NCBI GenBank assembly: GCA_014523665.1
Contig: JAATVR010000528.1
Span: 1 to 8,206 of the forward strand
Direction of reading: 5' to 3'
From: Nitrososphaerales archaeon TH526
GTDB taxonomy: Archaea; Thermoproteota; Nitrososphaeria; Nitrososphaerales; Nitrososphaeraceae
DNA: 8,206 bases
The notes under the pieces are model-generated. The model did not search any database and was not told where the DNA came from. It worked only from the letters and a program-made list of their open reading frames with translations. A program made the translations under genes and the position numbers. Shown here piece after piece: positions 1 through 5,837 of the stretch (position 1 is its first letter; the number at the start of each line of letters is the position of its first letter).

Positions 1-159
1 ATCCTTTTTGATTGTTTCCAATGTTTCAGTAGAATGGGTCATTCTTTCTTGATTTTCAATTATCTTCTGCTCTCTCATTTCTTGCCTCGACGGCCTCTTC
101 CGTTGACCGTCATTCAGCTTAGTGGATTTGTTGGCATCTGGAGTGTCAGGGTAGGACAT
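1..159 (-). CDS. Hydrophilic protein of unknown function, N-terminal part only
   Basis: An open frame begins at an ATG (159 reading leftward) and runs off the window edge, giving 53 residues starting MSYPDTPDANKS. The visible part is very polar, rich in Lys, Arg, Glu, Gln and Asn, with no membrane segment. Residues about 20-53 look helical and could begin a coiled coil. I do not recognise a family. The start is supported by an AT-rich box at 180-190, about 26 bases upstream, the spacing expected for a leaderless archaeal transcript. The rest of the gene lies left of the window, so length and function cannot be judged. A chance open frame is possible, but the codon use and promoter placement favour a real gene. 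Confidence 0.5.
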   Translation of the reverse strand, partial: MSYPDTPDANKSTKLNDGQRKRPSRQEMREQKIIENQERMTHSTETLETIKKD

Positions 160-179
160 GCGGAATGATGCATTATCGA

Positions 180-190
180 TAAATTAAAAT
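180..190 (-). promoter_or_regulatory. TATA-like promoter box for the leftward partial gene
   Basis: The minus strand reads ATTTTAATTTA here, centred about 26 bases upstream of the ATG at 159. This is the archaeal TATA-box position if transcription starts at or next to the start codon. No ribosome binding site lies between. Confidence 0.45.
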
Positions 191-342
191 CTTTCACCTC
201 TTCTAGAATTTTGAACCTAATCTAACTCTAATATTTCTCAATTTGGCAGAGATTGACTAGGCTAAAATTTGCAGAAGTGAGGCCACATCCTGTAAAGATT
301 CAGGGCCTAAAGACATTAATACATCGAGAACAAACATGACAG

Positions 343-351
343 ATAAAATAT
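343..351 (+). promoter_or_regulatory. TATA-like promoter box for the cupredoxin relic
   Basis: ATAAAATAT is centred about 27 bases before the TTG start at 374. The spacing fits a leaderless archaeal promoter. It appears preserved although the gene behind it is broken. Confidence 0.45.
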
Positions 352-373
352 TCTCTCATGAGTTAGAGTTTTA

Positions 374-725
374 TTGAGCAACCTAGGACTAGTTTCAACC
401 GGCCTACTATTACTAGTTCTGGTCGTGTCCGTCCTGACAAGTTTTCAATTTATCTCCAATGCACAAGAACAGGTAAACGTAACAATCGTATCTGAGGCCT
501 CTACGCTGAATGATAAGGCATTTCAGCCAAATCCACTAAAGGTTTCTGTCGGCACTACTGTAGTATAGACTAATGATGATTTTGGCCTTCACACAATAAC
601 TTGCATTTGATTCAGGTACATTGAGGCCAGATGACACATTTGAGTACACTCTTGATAAAACAAGAACATATGCTTATCATTGCATGCTCCGTCCTTCAAT
701 GGTCGGGCGTGTTGTGGTTCTTTGA
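374..725 (+). pseudogene. Broken small secreted cupredoxin (type 1 copper protein)
   Basis: The first 64 codons from a TTG start encode a signal-peptide or anchor-like stretch (LLLLVLVVSVL), then a plastocyanin-like start with the element AFQPNPLKVSVGTTVV. The frame stops at TAG (566-568), where cupredoxins normally carry Trp (VVWTN), so TGG to TAG is the simplest explanation. Homology continues with TNDDFGLHTIT, which contains the first copper-ligand His. A second stop and frameshift lie near 602-611. The rest, from DSGTLRPDDTFEYTL to AYHCMLRPSMVGRVVVL, is in another frame and ends at TGA (723-725). The C-terminal copper loop keeps Cys and Met, but the expected His is Arg (CMLRP, not CMLHP). 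Two disruptions plus a lost ligand argue for a dead gene. Intact relatives would be exported blue copper electron carriers, abundant in ammonia-oxidising archaea. Confidence 0.85.
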
Positions 726-737
726 GTCAAAGCATAG

Positions 738-1397
738 GCAGAATGGAATGCACTAAAAGAACAAATGAATAAATTCAAAGAACTGTTCATGTGTGCCCAT
801 AAGCCTAGACATACATACGACTGACGAAAGATATTGGGGTTTTGATTTTTGGGGCTGCTAGCGGAAGACCGACAGACACTATCGCAAGATAATTATAATG
901 TGTTCAGAAAAGATAAACTTTTAGTTTAGAAGGGGGTTGATGTGGTTGTTGCGACTGTAAGTGCCGATGAAGCATGATACCTCCTATTACTACTTTGTCG
1001 CCATCGGCGCTGTATCAACTCCGTATGGTAGTCGTGTCCCTTTGCCGAAAGGCACTTGCTAATCGAAAAGGCGTGCAAGAGTATGAACGGCCTAGCGAAC
1101 CTGATGAAGGGTATTGAAGGCAGTTTTGACACTTTGCAACCTAAAAATACCGATTCTCATGAGGAAAAAGTAATACAGAACTGTATTACTAACCCTTATA
1201 AATCCATATAGTGCATTCAGTGCCTTCATACTTGCCATTACTGTGAAATCCTATGCCACGTTACGGTAGAATTTAGGAGTGAGGACTTGTTGGAAAGACA
1301 CGGCGTAAGAAAACAACCAGGTTGACCAATCCATTCAAAACCAGACAGAGAAAAGTTTAGACATGAACAGAGCCGGAAGAGGATCCAAAAAAAATGA
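738..1397 (+). pseudogene. Decayed protein with possible NYN-nuclease core and C-terminal zinc finger
   Basis: One frame carries protein-like text for about 660 bases, interrupted by stops including TAG 927-929, TGA 975-977, TAG 1029-1031, TAG 1209-1211 and TGA 1323-1325. Recognisable pieces in order are AEWNALKEQMNKFKELF; NVFRKDKLLV, a stop, then KGVDVVVAT; SCPFAERHLLIEKACKSMN; HTCHYCE followed by FRSEDLLERHGVRKQPG; and PIHSKPDREKFRHEQSRKR. KGVDVVVAT resembles the KGVD motif of NYN (LabA/DUF88-type) PIN-like nucleases, and the aligned SGDGD-type region is scrambled near 990-1015. The tail has Cys-x2-Cys and His, like small zinc fingers in thaumarchaeal proteins. The expected N-terminal Asp strand is missing, so the 5' end is probably deleted up to the cupredoxin relic. 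Decay is clear; the NYN assignment is tentative. Confidence 0.4.
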
Positions 1398-1734
1398 TGA
1401 GCTGTCTTGAATCATTACTTTTGAACAGTTGTTTTGCCGAAGAAAGCCTTTACGTGTGGACGGAAGAGGTAGTATATGATCACTGCATTGATTGCCATGC
1501 CTATGATATGAGAAATAATTCCAGCCGATGAAGCATTAATATCATATGAGAAGACAGCATTGGCAGTTGTTATTGCAGAAATTATTTGAACTATAATAGC
1601 TATTATCGATACTATAATTGTAACAGTCCAGGCCCATCCTTTCCCCTTTAATAGACCGTAGGATACAACCAGGTAAGCAATACCAACTGCAAGTACTATA
1701 CCGCCTATTACGAGACCAATGCTGGCAAAGAATT

Positions 1735-1740
1735 GGGGGG
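1735..1740. repeat. Six-base G/C homopolymer at the frameshift site
   Basis: The plus strand has six G here, read as C6 in the membrane protein gene. The downstream homologous frame needs seven. Confidence 0.8.
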
Positions 1741-1770
1741 AGTTTGTAGTTCTGCTGCATTCTGCAATTC

Positions 1771-1812
1771 TTGTTGTTGCTGCTGTTGTTGTTGAAGCTG
1801 CGATTGTTGTTG
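1771..1812 (-). repeat. CAA/CAG trinucleotide tract encoding a Gln-rich loop
   Basis: On the minus strand this reads three CAA, then codons for Ser, Gln and Leu, then eight consecutive CAA or CAG codons. It encodes a Gln-rich loop between the first and second helical pairs of the membrane protein. Such a tract can expand or contract by slippage, and related proteins would not be expected to keep its length. Confidence 0.75.
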
Positions 1813-1962
1813 ATTTATTACAATATTTTCTATAGGAACGGTTGCGAAGAATGTCCCAAATGCTAGAAATGAAAGCCCACCGAACACTAGTATAACACCG
1901 TCGATAATAGCGAGTACCACAATAATTGTAACACCAAATGGCCTTTCTTTTGATTGTGTCAA

Positions 1963-2298
1963 ATTGCTGATTCGTCTGTTGTAGAATAGAGCACTAATAA
2001 AGGTATTCTAGAATTCGGATATTGATAGCGAGAATAAAGGCAGACAATTGACTTGAGATAAAAATAGATATTTGATCCATTGGAATCGTTTTTCCACAAC
2101 TAAATAATCGACTAACATATTCAAATCCCTTCTCCTCCCTATGTTATTACACGCTCATACATTCGAACACCAACGAATTCCTGACAAACGGTAGGCACGC
2201 ATTGGTTATGTCATATAGGTGGGGCAGCCTGAACCCACCTATACCTTTAGTTAAGACTAGACAGTTAAGACAGGTAGAACCTATGCTTTCAAATATCA
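1963..2298. other. Non-coding stretch between relics, with one strong hairpin
   Basis: No convincing coding sequence is visible on either strand. The open minus frame at 2147-2335 overlaps the DUF3800 relic in antisense and shows no family signature. The one ordered element is the inverted repeat at 2214-2243. The left edge (about 1985-2000) should hold the promoter of the leftward membrane protein gene. Two AT-rich candidates lie there and neither stands out. Confidence 0.5.
2214..2243. repeat. Perfect 10-bp inverted repeat with 10-base loop
   Basis: TATAGGTGGG at 2214-2223 is followed by ten bases and its exact complement CCCACCTATA at 2234-2243. It lies about 56 bases upstream of the DUF3800 stub. 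It could be a hairpin in RNA, an operator or a scar of a mobile element. There is no T-run directly after it, so a bacterial-type terminator is unlikely. Confidence 0.7.
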
Positions 2299-2451
2299 AT
2301 GCATCTGGTTTATGTTGATGAATCTGGCCAGCCAATGAAGGATACTCTCAACTACTTTTATGTGACTGCATTAATCGTGAATGTGACATTGATGTATCTG
2401 TTCACTTTTTTTTCGTCTTTCAGTGGTCATTGGATTATCTCGACCCATTGA
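2299..2451 (+). pseudogene. N-terminal stub of a DUF3800 protein
   Basis: An ATG at 2299 opens a 50-codon frame. Residues 1-28 begin MHLVYVDESGQP and continue with NYFYVTALIVN. This is the diagnostic DUF3800 start: a first strand ending in the acidic Asp-Glu-Ser-Gly motif (Asp7, Glu8), then a short loop and the second strand (FYVxALIV). DUF3800 proteins are usually over 200 residues with an RNase H-like fold, and they often occur in mobile or defence islands. Similarity fades by about residue 32. The frame then enters a T8 run and the antisense 3' end of the next gene, stopping at 2451. The rest of the gene is absent, so this is a truncated relic. Family assignment rests on the motif alone. 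Confidence 0.65.
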
Positions 2452-2822
2452 GATCGCCATTCAGGTGGATCGAAAGGATCTGCATAGTAATGCGTTTCAT
2501 GTGCAATCTTACCATCTCTGAATTCCATGACGCCTACCACATTGACTGGACGCCCATCATAGGTGATAACCAGTTCAGTTATCCAGAGATTTCCTTCTCC
2601 ACGAACTCGCAGGATTCTAAAGGTAACTTTAGCGGGATAATGTGCCCTGAGTTCGTATATGTTGTGCTTACCCCGGATTCGTTCGCCAGACTGTGGAAAT
2701 TCAACTACAACATCACCCTGATAAAACTCGTCCACTTTATCTAAATCAAGAGCAACTGTAGCTTCCCAGTAACGATCCAATGTGGCACGTATTTCCTGAT
2801 TATCCAATATCTTCCTAAACAT
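2427..2822 (-). CDS. NTF2-like / SnoaL-like domain protein
   Basis: A complete 131-residue protein starts at ATG 2822. It has the order of a SnoaL-like (NTF2 superfamily) alpha+beta cone: helices at about 7-35 (IRATLDRYWEATVALDLDKV), the DEFYQGDVVVEFPQSGERIRG strand-loop (32-51), and antiparallel strands at about 65-110. It ends in the characteristic FRDGKIAHETHYYADPFDPPEWR (101-123). Length is typical of the single-domain family. These proteins are soluble and include small-molecule isomerases, cyclases and ligand-binding proteins of unknown substrate, so the reaction cannot be named. It is the only clearly undamaged gene among the decayed ones, which suggests continued selection. An AT-rich box at about 2836-2845 lies only some 18 bases upstream, so the promoter is less clear than for other genes. 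Its 3' end overlaps the end of the DUF3800 stub frame. Confidence 0.85.
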   Translation of the reverse strand: MFRKILDNQEIRATLDRYWEATVALDLDKVDEFYQGDVVVEFPQSGERIRGKHNIYELRAHYPAKVTFRILRVRGEGNLWITELVITYDGRPVNVVGVMEFRDGKIAHETHYYADPFDPPEWRSQWVEIIQ

Positions 2823-3013
2823 TGTCTAAAGCCTAGATTATTAGTCTTCACTTCACCATCAGTAGAGGAGGGAGATGGTACTCTGGATAAGGAAGCAACA
2901 AGTCATGACGACCTTTTTGATGCGTTCAGATTATCTTTTACTTTCTGGTATTACCCATACTTAAGACTCTCGAGGAATACTGGGAGACAGGAAAGTAAGA
3001 GTTGATAGATCCT

Positions 3014-3622
3014 ATGAGTCTAATAGCGATATTGACGATATTTTTGTGCTCATAATGTTCTTTTCTTCTTCCTATTCTACTATGCACTTTCCATCCAGAC
3101 CGGTAGTATTGGGCCAATATATGGGGATAGGTTTGCTTATCGCTATCAGTGCACTATGTTCACTTATCCCACTGGTAGTTCCTCCATATGTTATAGGGTT
3201 ACTAGCCATAGGCCCGATAGCAATAGGTTCCAAGAGGCTAGTTCAGACCATAAAGTAAGAAGATAAGATATCCTCTTTAGTACATGTAACAAAAGAGAGT
3301 AACAATTGAAAGAAAAAACTGTACCTACTGCTCTTGGTTGTTGCTGCCATAACATTCTCGAATGGAGGTGATAACATTGGAGTTTATACCCCCGCACAGT
3401 ATAATTCTATAGATTAGATTACTTTACTGATAGTAGTTTTCATCTTAACGACTGGCATGTGGTGTATAGCAGCATATTAGCTTGTAAATCATCCATTGGT
3501 TGCTTCGAAAATACGCCACATTGGACAAATAATTATACCAATTTGTGCTCATCGGACTTGGAATATACATTCTATCGCAGGCATTCCTCCTTCCACCTTT
3601 TCTGATAGTTTATCTCCGATGA
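3014..3622 (+). pseudogene. cadD: Broken CadD-family cadmium resistance transporter
   Basis: Near full-length CadD homology is visible. An ATG at 3014 reads MSLIAI, then an apparent deletion removes about the first helix and joins to the conserved DIDDIFVLIMFFS (from 3028). Next come VVLGQYMGIGLLIAISAL and the GPIAIGSKRLV region. TAA (3256-3258) and TGA (3307-3309) follow, then VAAITFSNGGDNIGVYTP with the signature GGDN. More in-frame stops sit at 3415-3417 and 3478-3480. LVNHPLVASKIRHIGQIIIP then leads into one frameshift near 3540, and the end reads FVLIGLGIYILSQAFLL. Intact members are about 190-210-residue multi-pass membrane proteins linked to cadmium export or resistance. Here the frame is mostly preserved but stopped four times, so the gene is dead. 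The family call is strong; the substrate is from family knowledge only. Confidence 0.85.
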
Positions 3623-3709
3623 CGTGTTTTGGTTGTCTATGCAGTTCTGTCATTAAATGAGTGAAAATCAACGTACTTCTCTAGAGGCATGTCTGCGGTA
3701 ATTTGGGGG

Positions 3710-3723
3710 AGATTGAAGACGAC
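3710..3723 (+). repeat. 14-base direct repeat, copy 1
   Basis: AGATTGAAGACGAC recurs exactly 400 bases later at 4110-4123. Here it encodes EIEDDLRRL in one frame, close to the KIEDDL tail of the winged-helix relic. It may be the tail of a second, older copy of that regulator, but the surrounding 3623-3844 stretch has no longer homology that I can recognise. Confidence 0.4.
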
Positions 3724-3844
3724 CTAAGGCGGCTTTCCATTGCAGCATAGATTGTGTGTAAGTTTTTGTGGTTGAGATTCTTGGTGTGTGGAATCAACAT
3801 TGATGAGAGTAATGTCAATGACTAGATCCATTTAGCCATGGCCT

Positions 3845-4147
3845 ATGAGGCAAGAAAGGACTAGGAAGCCTCATCGTCGGGATTATTATGAAATCACCAA
3901 ACAAGTTATTCAGATTGCCTACTCAAAAGAAGGGAGCTGCAATAAGTCGTTCGAGTTAGCGTAAATGTGTAGACTGGATTTGCCGCAGTTCTTTTACTAC
4001 CTGGACCTGCTTATCGGCTGTAGGTTGCTGAGTATTTCGTCTAGTAAATGGTCAACTCAGCACTAAGAAATAACACTTAAAGGCAAACGTTATCTGCAGT
4101 TATTGCAAAAGATTGAAGACGACTTGCACCCTGAAGCCATTATATAA
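3845..4147 (+). pseudogene. Winged-helix transcriptional regulator with two in-frame TAA codons
   Basis: A single frame from ATG 3845 to TAA 4145-4147 spells a complete 100-codon winged-helix protein of the small archaeal HTH_45-like type. The parts are: a basic start (MRQERTRKPHRR); helix 1 DYYEITKQVIQIAYS; GSCNKSFELA; the recognition region MCRLDLPQFFYYLDLLIGCRLL; the wing STQH then EITLKGKRYL; and the tail LQLLQKIEDDLHPEAI. It is interrupted only by TAA at codon 40 (3962-3964) and codon 74 (4064-4066), with no frameshift. In this family codon 74 is expected to be Tyr (the YEIT..G wing), and codon 40 also aligns with a commonly aromatic position. Intact members bind DNA as dimers and control nearby genes. 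With two stops this copy should be non-functional. It directly follows the CadD relic, so it may once have regulated that transporter (inference). Confidence 0.75.
4110..4123 (+). repeat. 14-base direct repeat, copy 2
   Basis: Second copy of AGATTGAAGACGAC, lying in the KIEDDL tail codons of the winged-helix relic (first copy at 3710-3723). Confidence 0.4.
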
Positions 4148-4148
4148 A
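4139..4148 (+). promoter_or_regulatory. Strong TATA-like box at the end of the winged-helix relic
   Basis: ATTATATAAA matches the archaeal TATA consensus well. A start site 25 bases on would fall at the GTG-rich hairpin (4164-4187). It overlaps the last codons and stop of the winged-helix relic, so it could be a chance match. Confidence 0.35.
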
Positions 4149-4489
4149 GAGCGGATATTTAGCGTGTGTGCCAGAAGTCCCACACACCGCCAATAATGAT
4201 GCACGAAGAAGCATCTTTATCATGGAAAGAGACATGCCGAAGATAACGACACGACTATTCGTATGAGCGTCTACGTACATACCTACCCCCCCCGTCTACC
4301 TTCCGATTCTCCTGGAAGATACCACTTCTAGTGGTACCTACGCCTGCAGGACTTATATCCATGGCTACGATTTTCATTCTATAAAGCGAGATTGTATTGG
4401 ATTTGGTTATAGAATGCAGACGTACCTCCAGATTCCCAAAATACTTTCTGAGATAGATATAGGCATCGGAGACTAATTAAACTGCTGAT
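4148..4489. other. No identifiable gene; hairpin and C8 tract
   Basis: A plus-strand frame from GTG 4168 stays open to 4474 apart from one TGA (4264-4266), ending in YRMQTYLQIPKILSEIDIGIGD-like text. I recognise no family, and a chance frame of this length is possible. The stretch also contains a hairpin (GTGTGTG 4164-4170, ten bases, CACACAC 4181-4187) and a run of eight C at 4286-4293, a likely site of replication or sequencing slippage. Confidence 0.35.
4164..4187 (+). repeat. 7-bp inverted repeat with 10-base loop
   Basis: GTGTGTG and CACACAC are exact complements separated by ten bases. A bulged GC pair can extend the stem on both sides. It sits about 20 bases downstream of the TATA-like box at 4139, where a transcript would begin. 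Confidence 0.55.
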
Positions 4490-4736
4490 GTGCCAGGTAC
4501 TCAGCTCGCTGACTCTGATGATGCAGTAGCAACAGAAATGTCTGACCGCGTGCACTCATTTACAGATAAACGATTTCAAGAATTGACTAGGTCTGGACAT
4601 CCAATGCTTAACTCTCAGCAAAATGTAATCCAAGTTGCTGTGTGTGTAATAGTTGAAAGTCCTGGGGCATCCTGCTGAGCCATTGTCACCAGAATCAGTA
4701 GTGAAGATGAGCGCTCTTGCGTTAGCTACGGCCTGA
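4490..4736 (+). pseudogene. Possible frameshifted gene remnant, unassigned
   Basis: From GTG 4490 an open frame of 62 codons reads MPGTQLADSDDAVATEMSD and continues to VIQVAVCVIVESPGASC, ending at TGA near 4678. Moving one base at the GGGG run around 4663-4666 lets the text continue as GHPAEPLSPESVVKMSALALATA to TGA 4734-4736. The composition is soluble and acidic at the start. I do not recognise a family. The neighbourhood is full of broken genes, which makes a decayed gene plausible, but a short non-coding open frame cannot be excluded. No clear promoter is seen at the expected distance. Confidence 0.3.
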
Positions 4737-4768
4737 AAAACTCAAACAACATCTTCTAGCTTCGTTAG

Positions 4769-5072
4769 CCTCTATCTACTAGAGACTTTGTTGGAAATCA
4801 CATGATCCTCTCGATACTTACCCATCCCTACGCAAAGGCTTTTTTTCACTTGCTGAAGATGTATCACATAAGGTATTCTGTCCCAGTGCCACGCGGGAAG
4901 AAAGAGGTGTAAGGTCATCCTATATTCAGACCAAATCATTCCAGAGGTGAAGTTTACCGATAAATATTGGGATGAAAATAGGCATGTTGTTTATTACCAT
5001 CCTGAGATTAAACTGCCATGGTTTATCGGTAGTAGTGGACATGTAACGCCACGTAGAGCGTCAGAAAGATAG
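4769..5072 (+). pseudogene. Possible frameshifted gene remnant, unassigned
   Basis: One frame reads STRDFVGNHMILSILTHPYAK, then FFHLLKMYHIRYSVPVPRGKKEV, and stops at TAA 4910-4912. Skipping one T at that point continues in another frame as KVILYSDQIIPEVKFTDKYW, then DENRHVVYYHPEIKLPWFIG and SSGHVTPRRASER, ending TAG 5070-5072. The joined text looks protein-like and the junction falls exactly where one base restores it, so I read it as one remnant of about 100 residues with its 5' end missing. An alternative frame (4782-4945) is also open and could be the true one for the first half. I recognise no family. Confidence 0.3.
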
Positions 5073-5095
5073 ACTAGAACTTCATCAACAAACGT

Positions 5096-5104
5096 CTAAA
5101 TATT
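5096..5104 (+). promoter_or_regulatory. TATA-like promoter box for the small helical gene
   Basis: CTAAATATT is centred about 29 bases before the GTG start at 5129, the spacing of a leaderless archaeal promoter. Confidence 0.5.
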
Positions 5105-5128
5105 TGACGCGGCGAGTGGAGATTCCTC

Positions 5129-5378
5129 GTGTCCAATTTAAGTGAAAGAGCAAGGAGACTAGGCAATCTTGGCAAAAAACTGGGCCATGAACTAGATGGA
5201 GATTTCAGAAGAGCAGGCAACAAACTAAAGGACATTTTGATTCGTTGACTTTGAGAAAGAAATGGCCCTTGCCGAGGTATTTTTTGACCGAAATGATATC
5301 ACTGAAGCAGCATACCATAGAGCAATGGCTCATGCAGTACATCATACATTGAGGGATCTTGAAATGATGCTTAGATGA
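5129..5378 (+). pseudogene. Small helical protein with a single +1 frameshift
   Basis: From GTG 5129 the frame reads MSNLSERARRLGNLGKKLGH and ELDGDFRRAGNKLKDILI, then meets TGA at 5246-5248. Removing one base at about 5243 continues as VDFEKEMALAEVFFDRNDIT, then EAAYHRAMAHAVHHTLRDLE and MMLR, stopping at TGA 5376-5378. The total of 250 bases equals 82 codons plus stop plus one, so one inserted base explains the break. The first 35 residues are basic and helical; the second half is an amphipathic helix pair rich in His and Met. There is no membrane segment. I do not recognise the family. Its well-placed TATA box and otherwise clean sequence suggest either very recent inactivation, a sequence error or a recoded gene. 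Confidence 0.5.
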
Positions 5379-5837
5379 ACCTTTGGAACTGGTATGTTCT
5401 ACAGTTTTTCCATAGAGATGACAAAGAGATCCAACCCTCGAATTCGTATGTATAGAACCATGAGAAGTGATATGGTCAATTACACATTTTTGAAGCAAAG
5501 TCGAGACACTCAATTCTTATTAACTTAAAAAGTGAGGCACGACTTAGGATAACATAACTATATTCGCAATTGATGATGAATTGCATTAGATAGATGCTAA
5601 TTATTGCCTGAACACTAACAAACGAACCCTCCTTGCTTTGACTGCGATCGGTAGAGAAGCGAAACCCTTTGAACAATGTTCAATTCAGAGGTACCTGACC
5701 TCATACTCATCAAATAGCAACAACTAGTAGGCACCCATGAGTATAACCAATTTGCAATCCATCAGACAAAGCCTTATGAGACCATATCGCAAATTACCTG
5801 CTCAAGTGGAAAATTCTAGCTGACCATGCGAGTCTTG
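5379..5837. other. Long stretch with no supported gene
   Basis: Short open frames exist on both strands (for example minus 5476-5676 from a TTG, and plus 5737-5823 encoding 28 residues), but none shows a family motif or a promoter at the right distance. No strong repeat is visible beyond a weak GAGGT/ACCTC inverted repeat at 5688-5702. The right end is the 3' side of the leftward PRC-barrel-like gene. Confidence 0.5.

Larger units (their letters stand above)
1415..1962 (-). pseudogene. Multi-pass membrane protein with one frameshift in a homopolymer
   Basis: From a TTG start the frame reads MTQSKERPFGVTIIVVLAII, two membrane helices (about 10-28 and 28-43), a Gln-rich loop, then stops soon after the run of six G (C on this strand) at 1735-1740. 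Reading one extra C there restores a 182-residue protein: QFFASIGLVIGGIVLAVGIAYLVVSYGLL, then GKGWAWTVTIIVSII, then a last helix ending IIYYLFRPHVKAFFGK and TAA at 1415-1417. The ERPFGVTII start, GLLKGKGWAW centre and YYLxRPHVKAFFG end are typical of a small archaeal integral membrane family of unknown function. The 548-base span is one short of a multiple of three, so a single missing base explains the break. It could be a true recent pseudogene, a contingency-type tract or a sequencing error. Everything else is intact. Confidence 0.75.

Noticed and set aside
926..1132. Minus-strand open frame of 68 codons
   Set aside because: It lies antisense to the NYN/zinc-finger relic, whose plus-strand text carries recognisable motifs; the minus frame has none.
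2147..2335. Minus-strand open frame of 62 codons
   Set aside because: Its start is antisense to the DUF3800 VDESG codons, it crosses the inverted repeat, and it shows no family motif.
2430..2744. Plus-strand open frame of 104 codons
   Set aside because: A shadow of the intact NTF2-like gene on the other strand.
2823..3005. Plus frame reading LFDAFRLSFTFWYYPYLRLS before the CadD relic
   Set aside because: Protein-like text, but no start codon, no family match and only about 60 codons; insufficient to call a gene.
4286..4293. Run of eight C as a possible phase-variable tract
   Set aside because: No recognised gene surrounds it, so a switching role cannot be supported.
5205..5513. Minus-strand open frame of 102 codons
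   Set aside because: Mostly antisense to the small helical gene, which has a better promoter and more natural composition.
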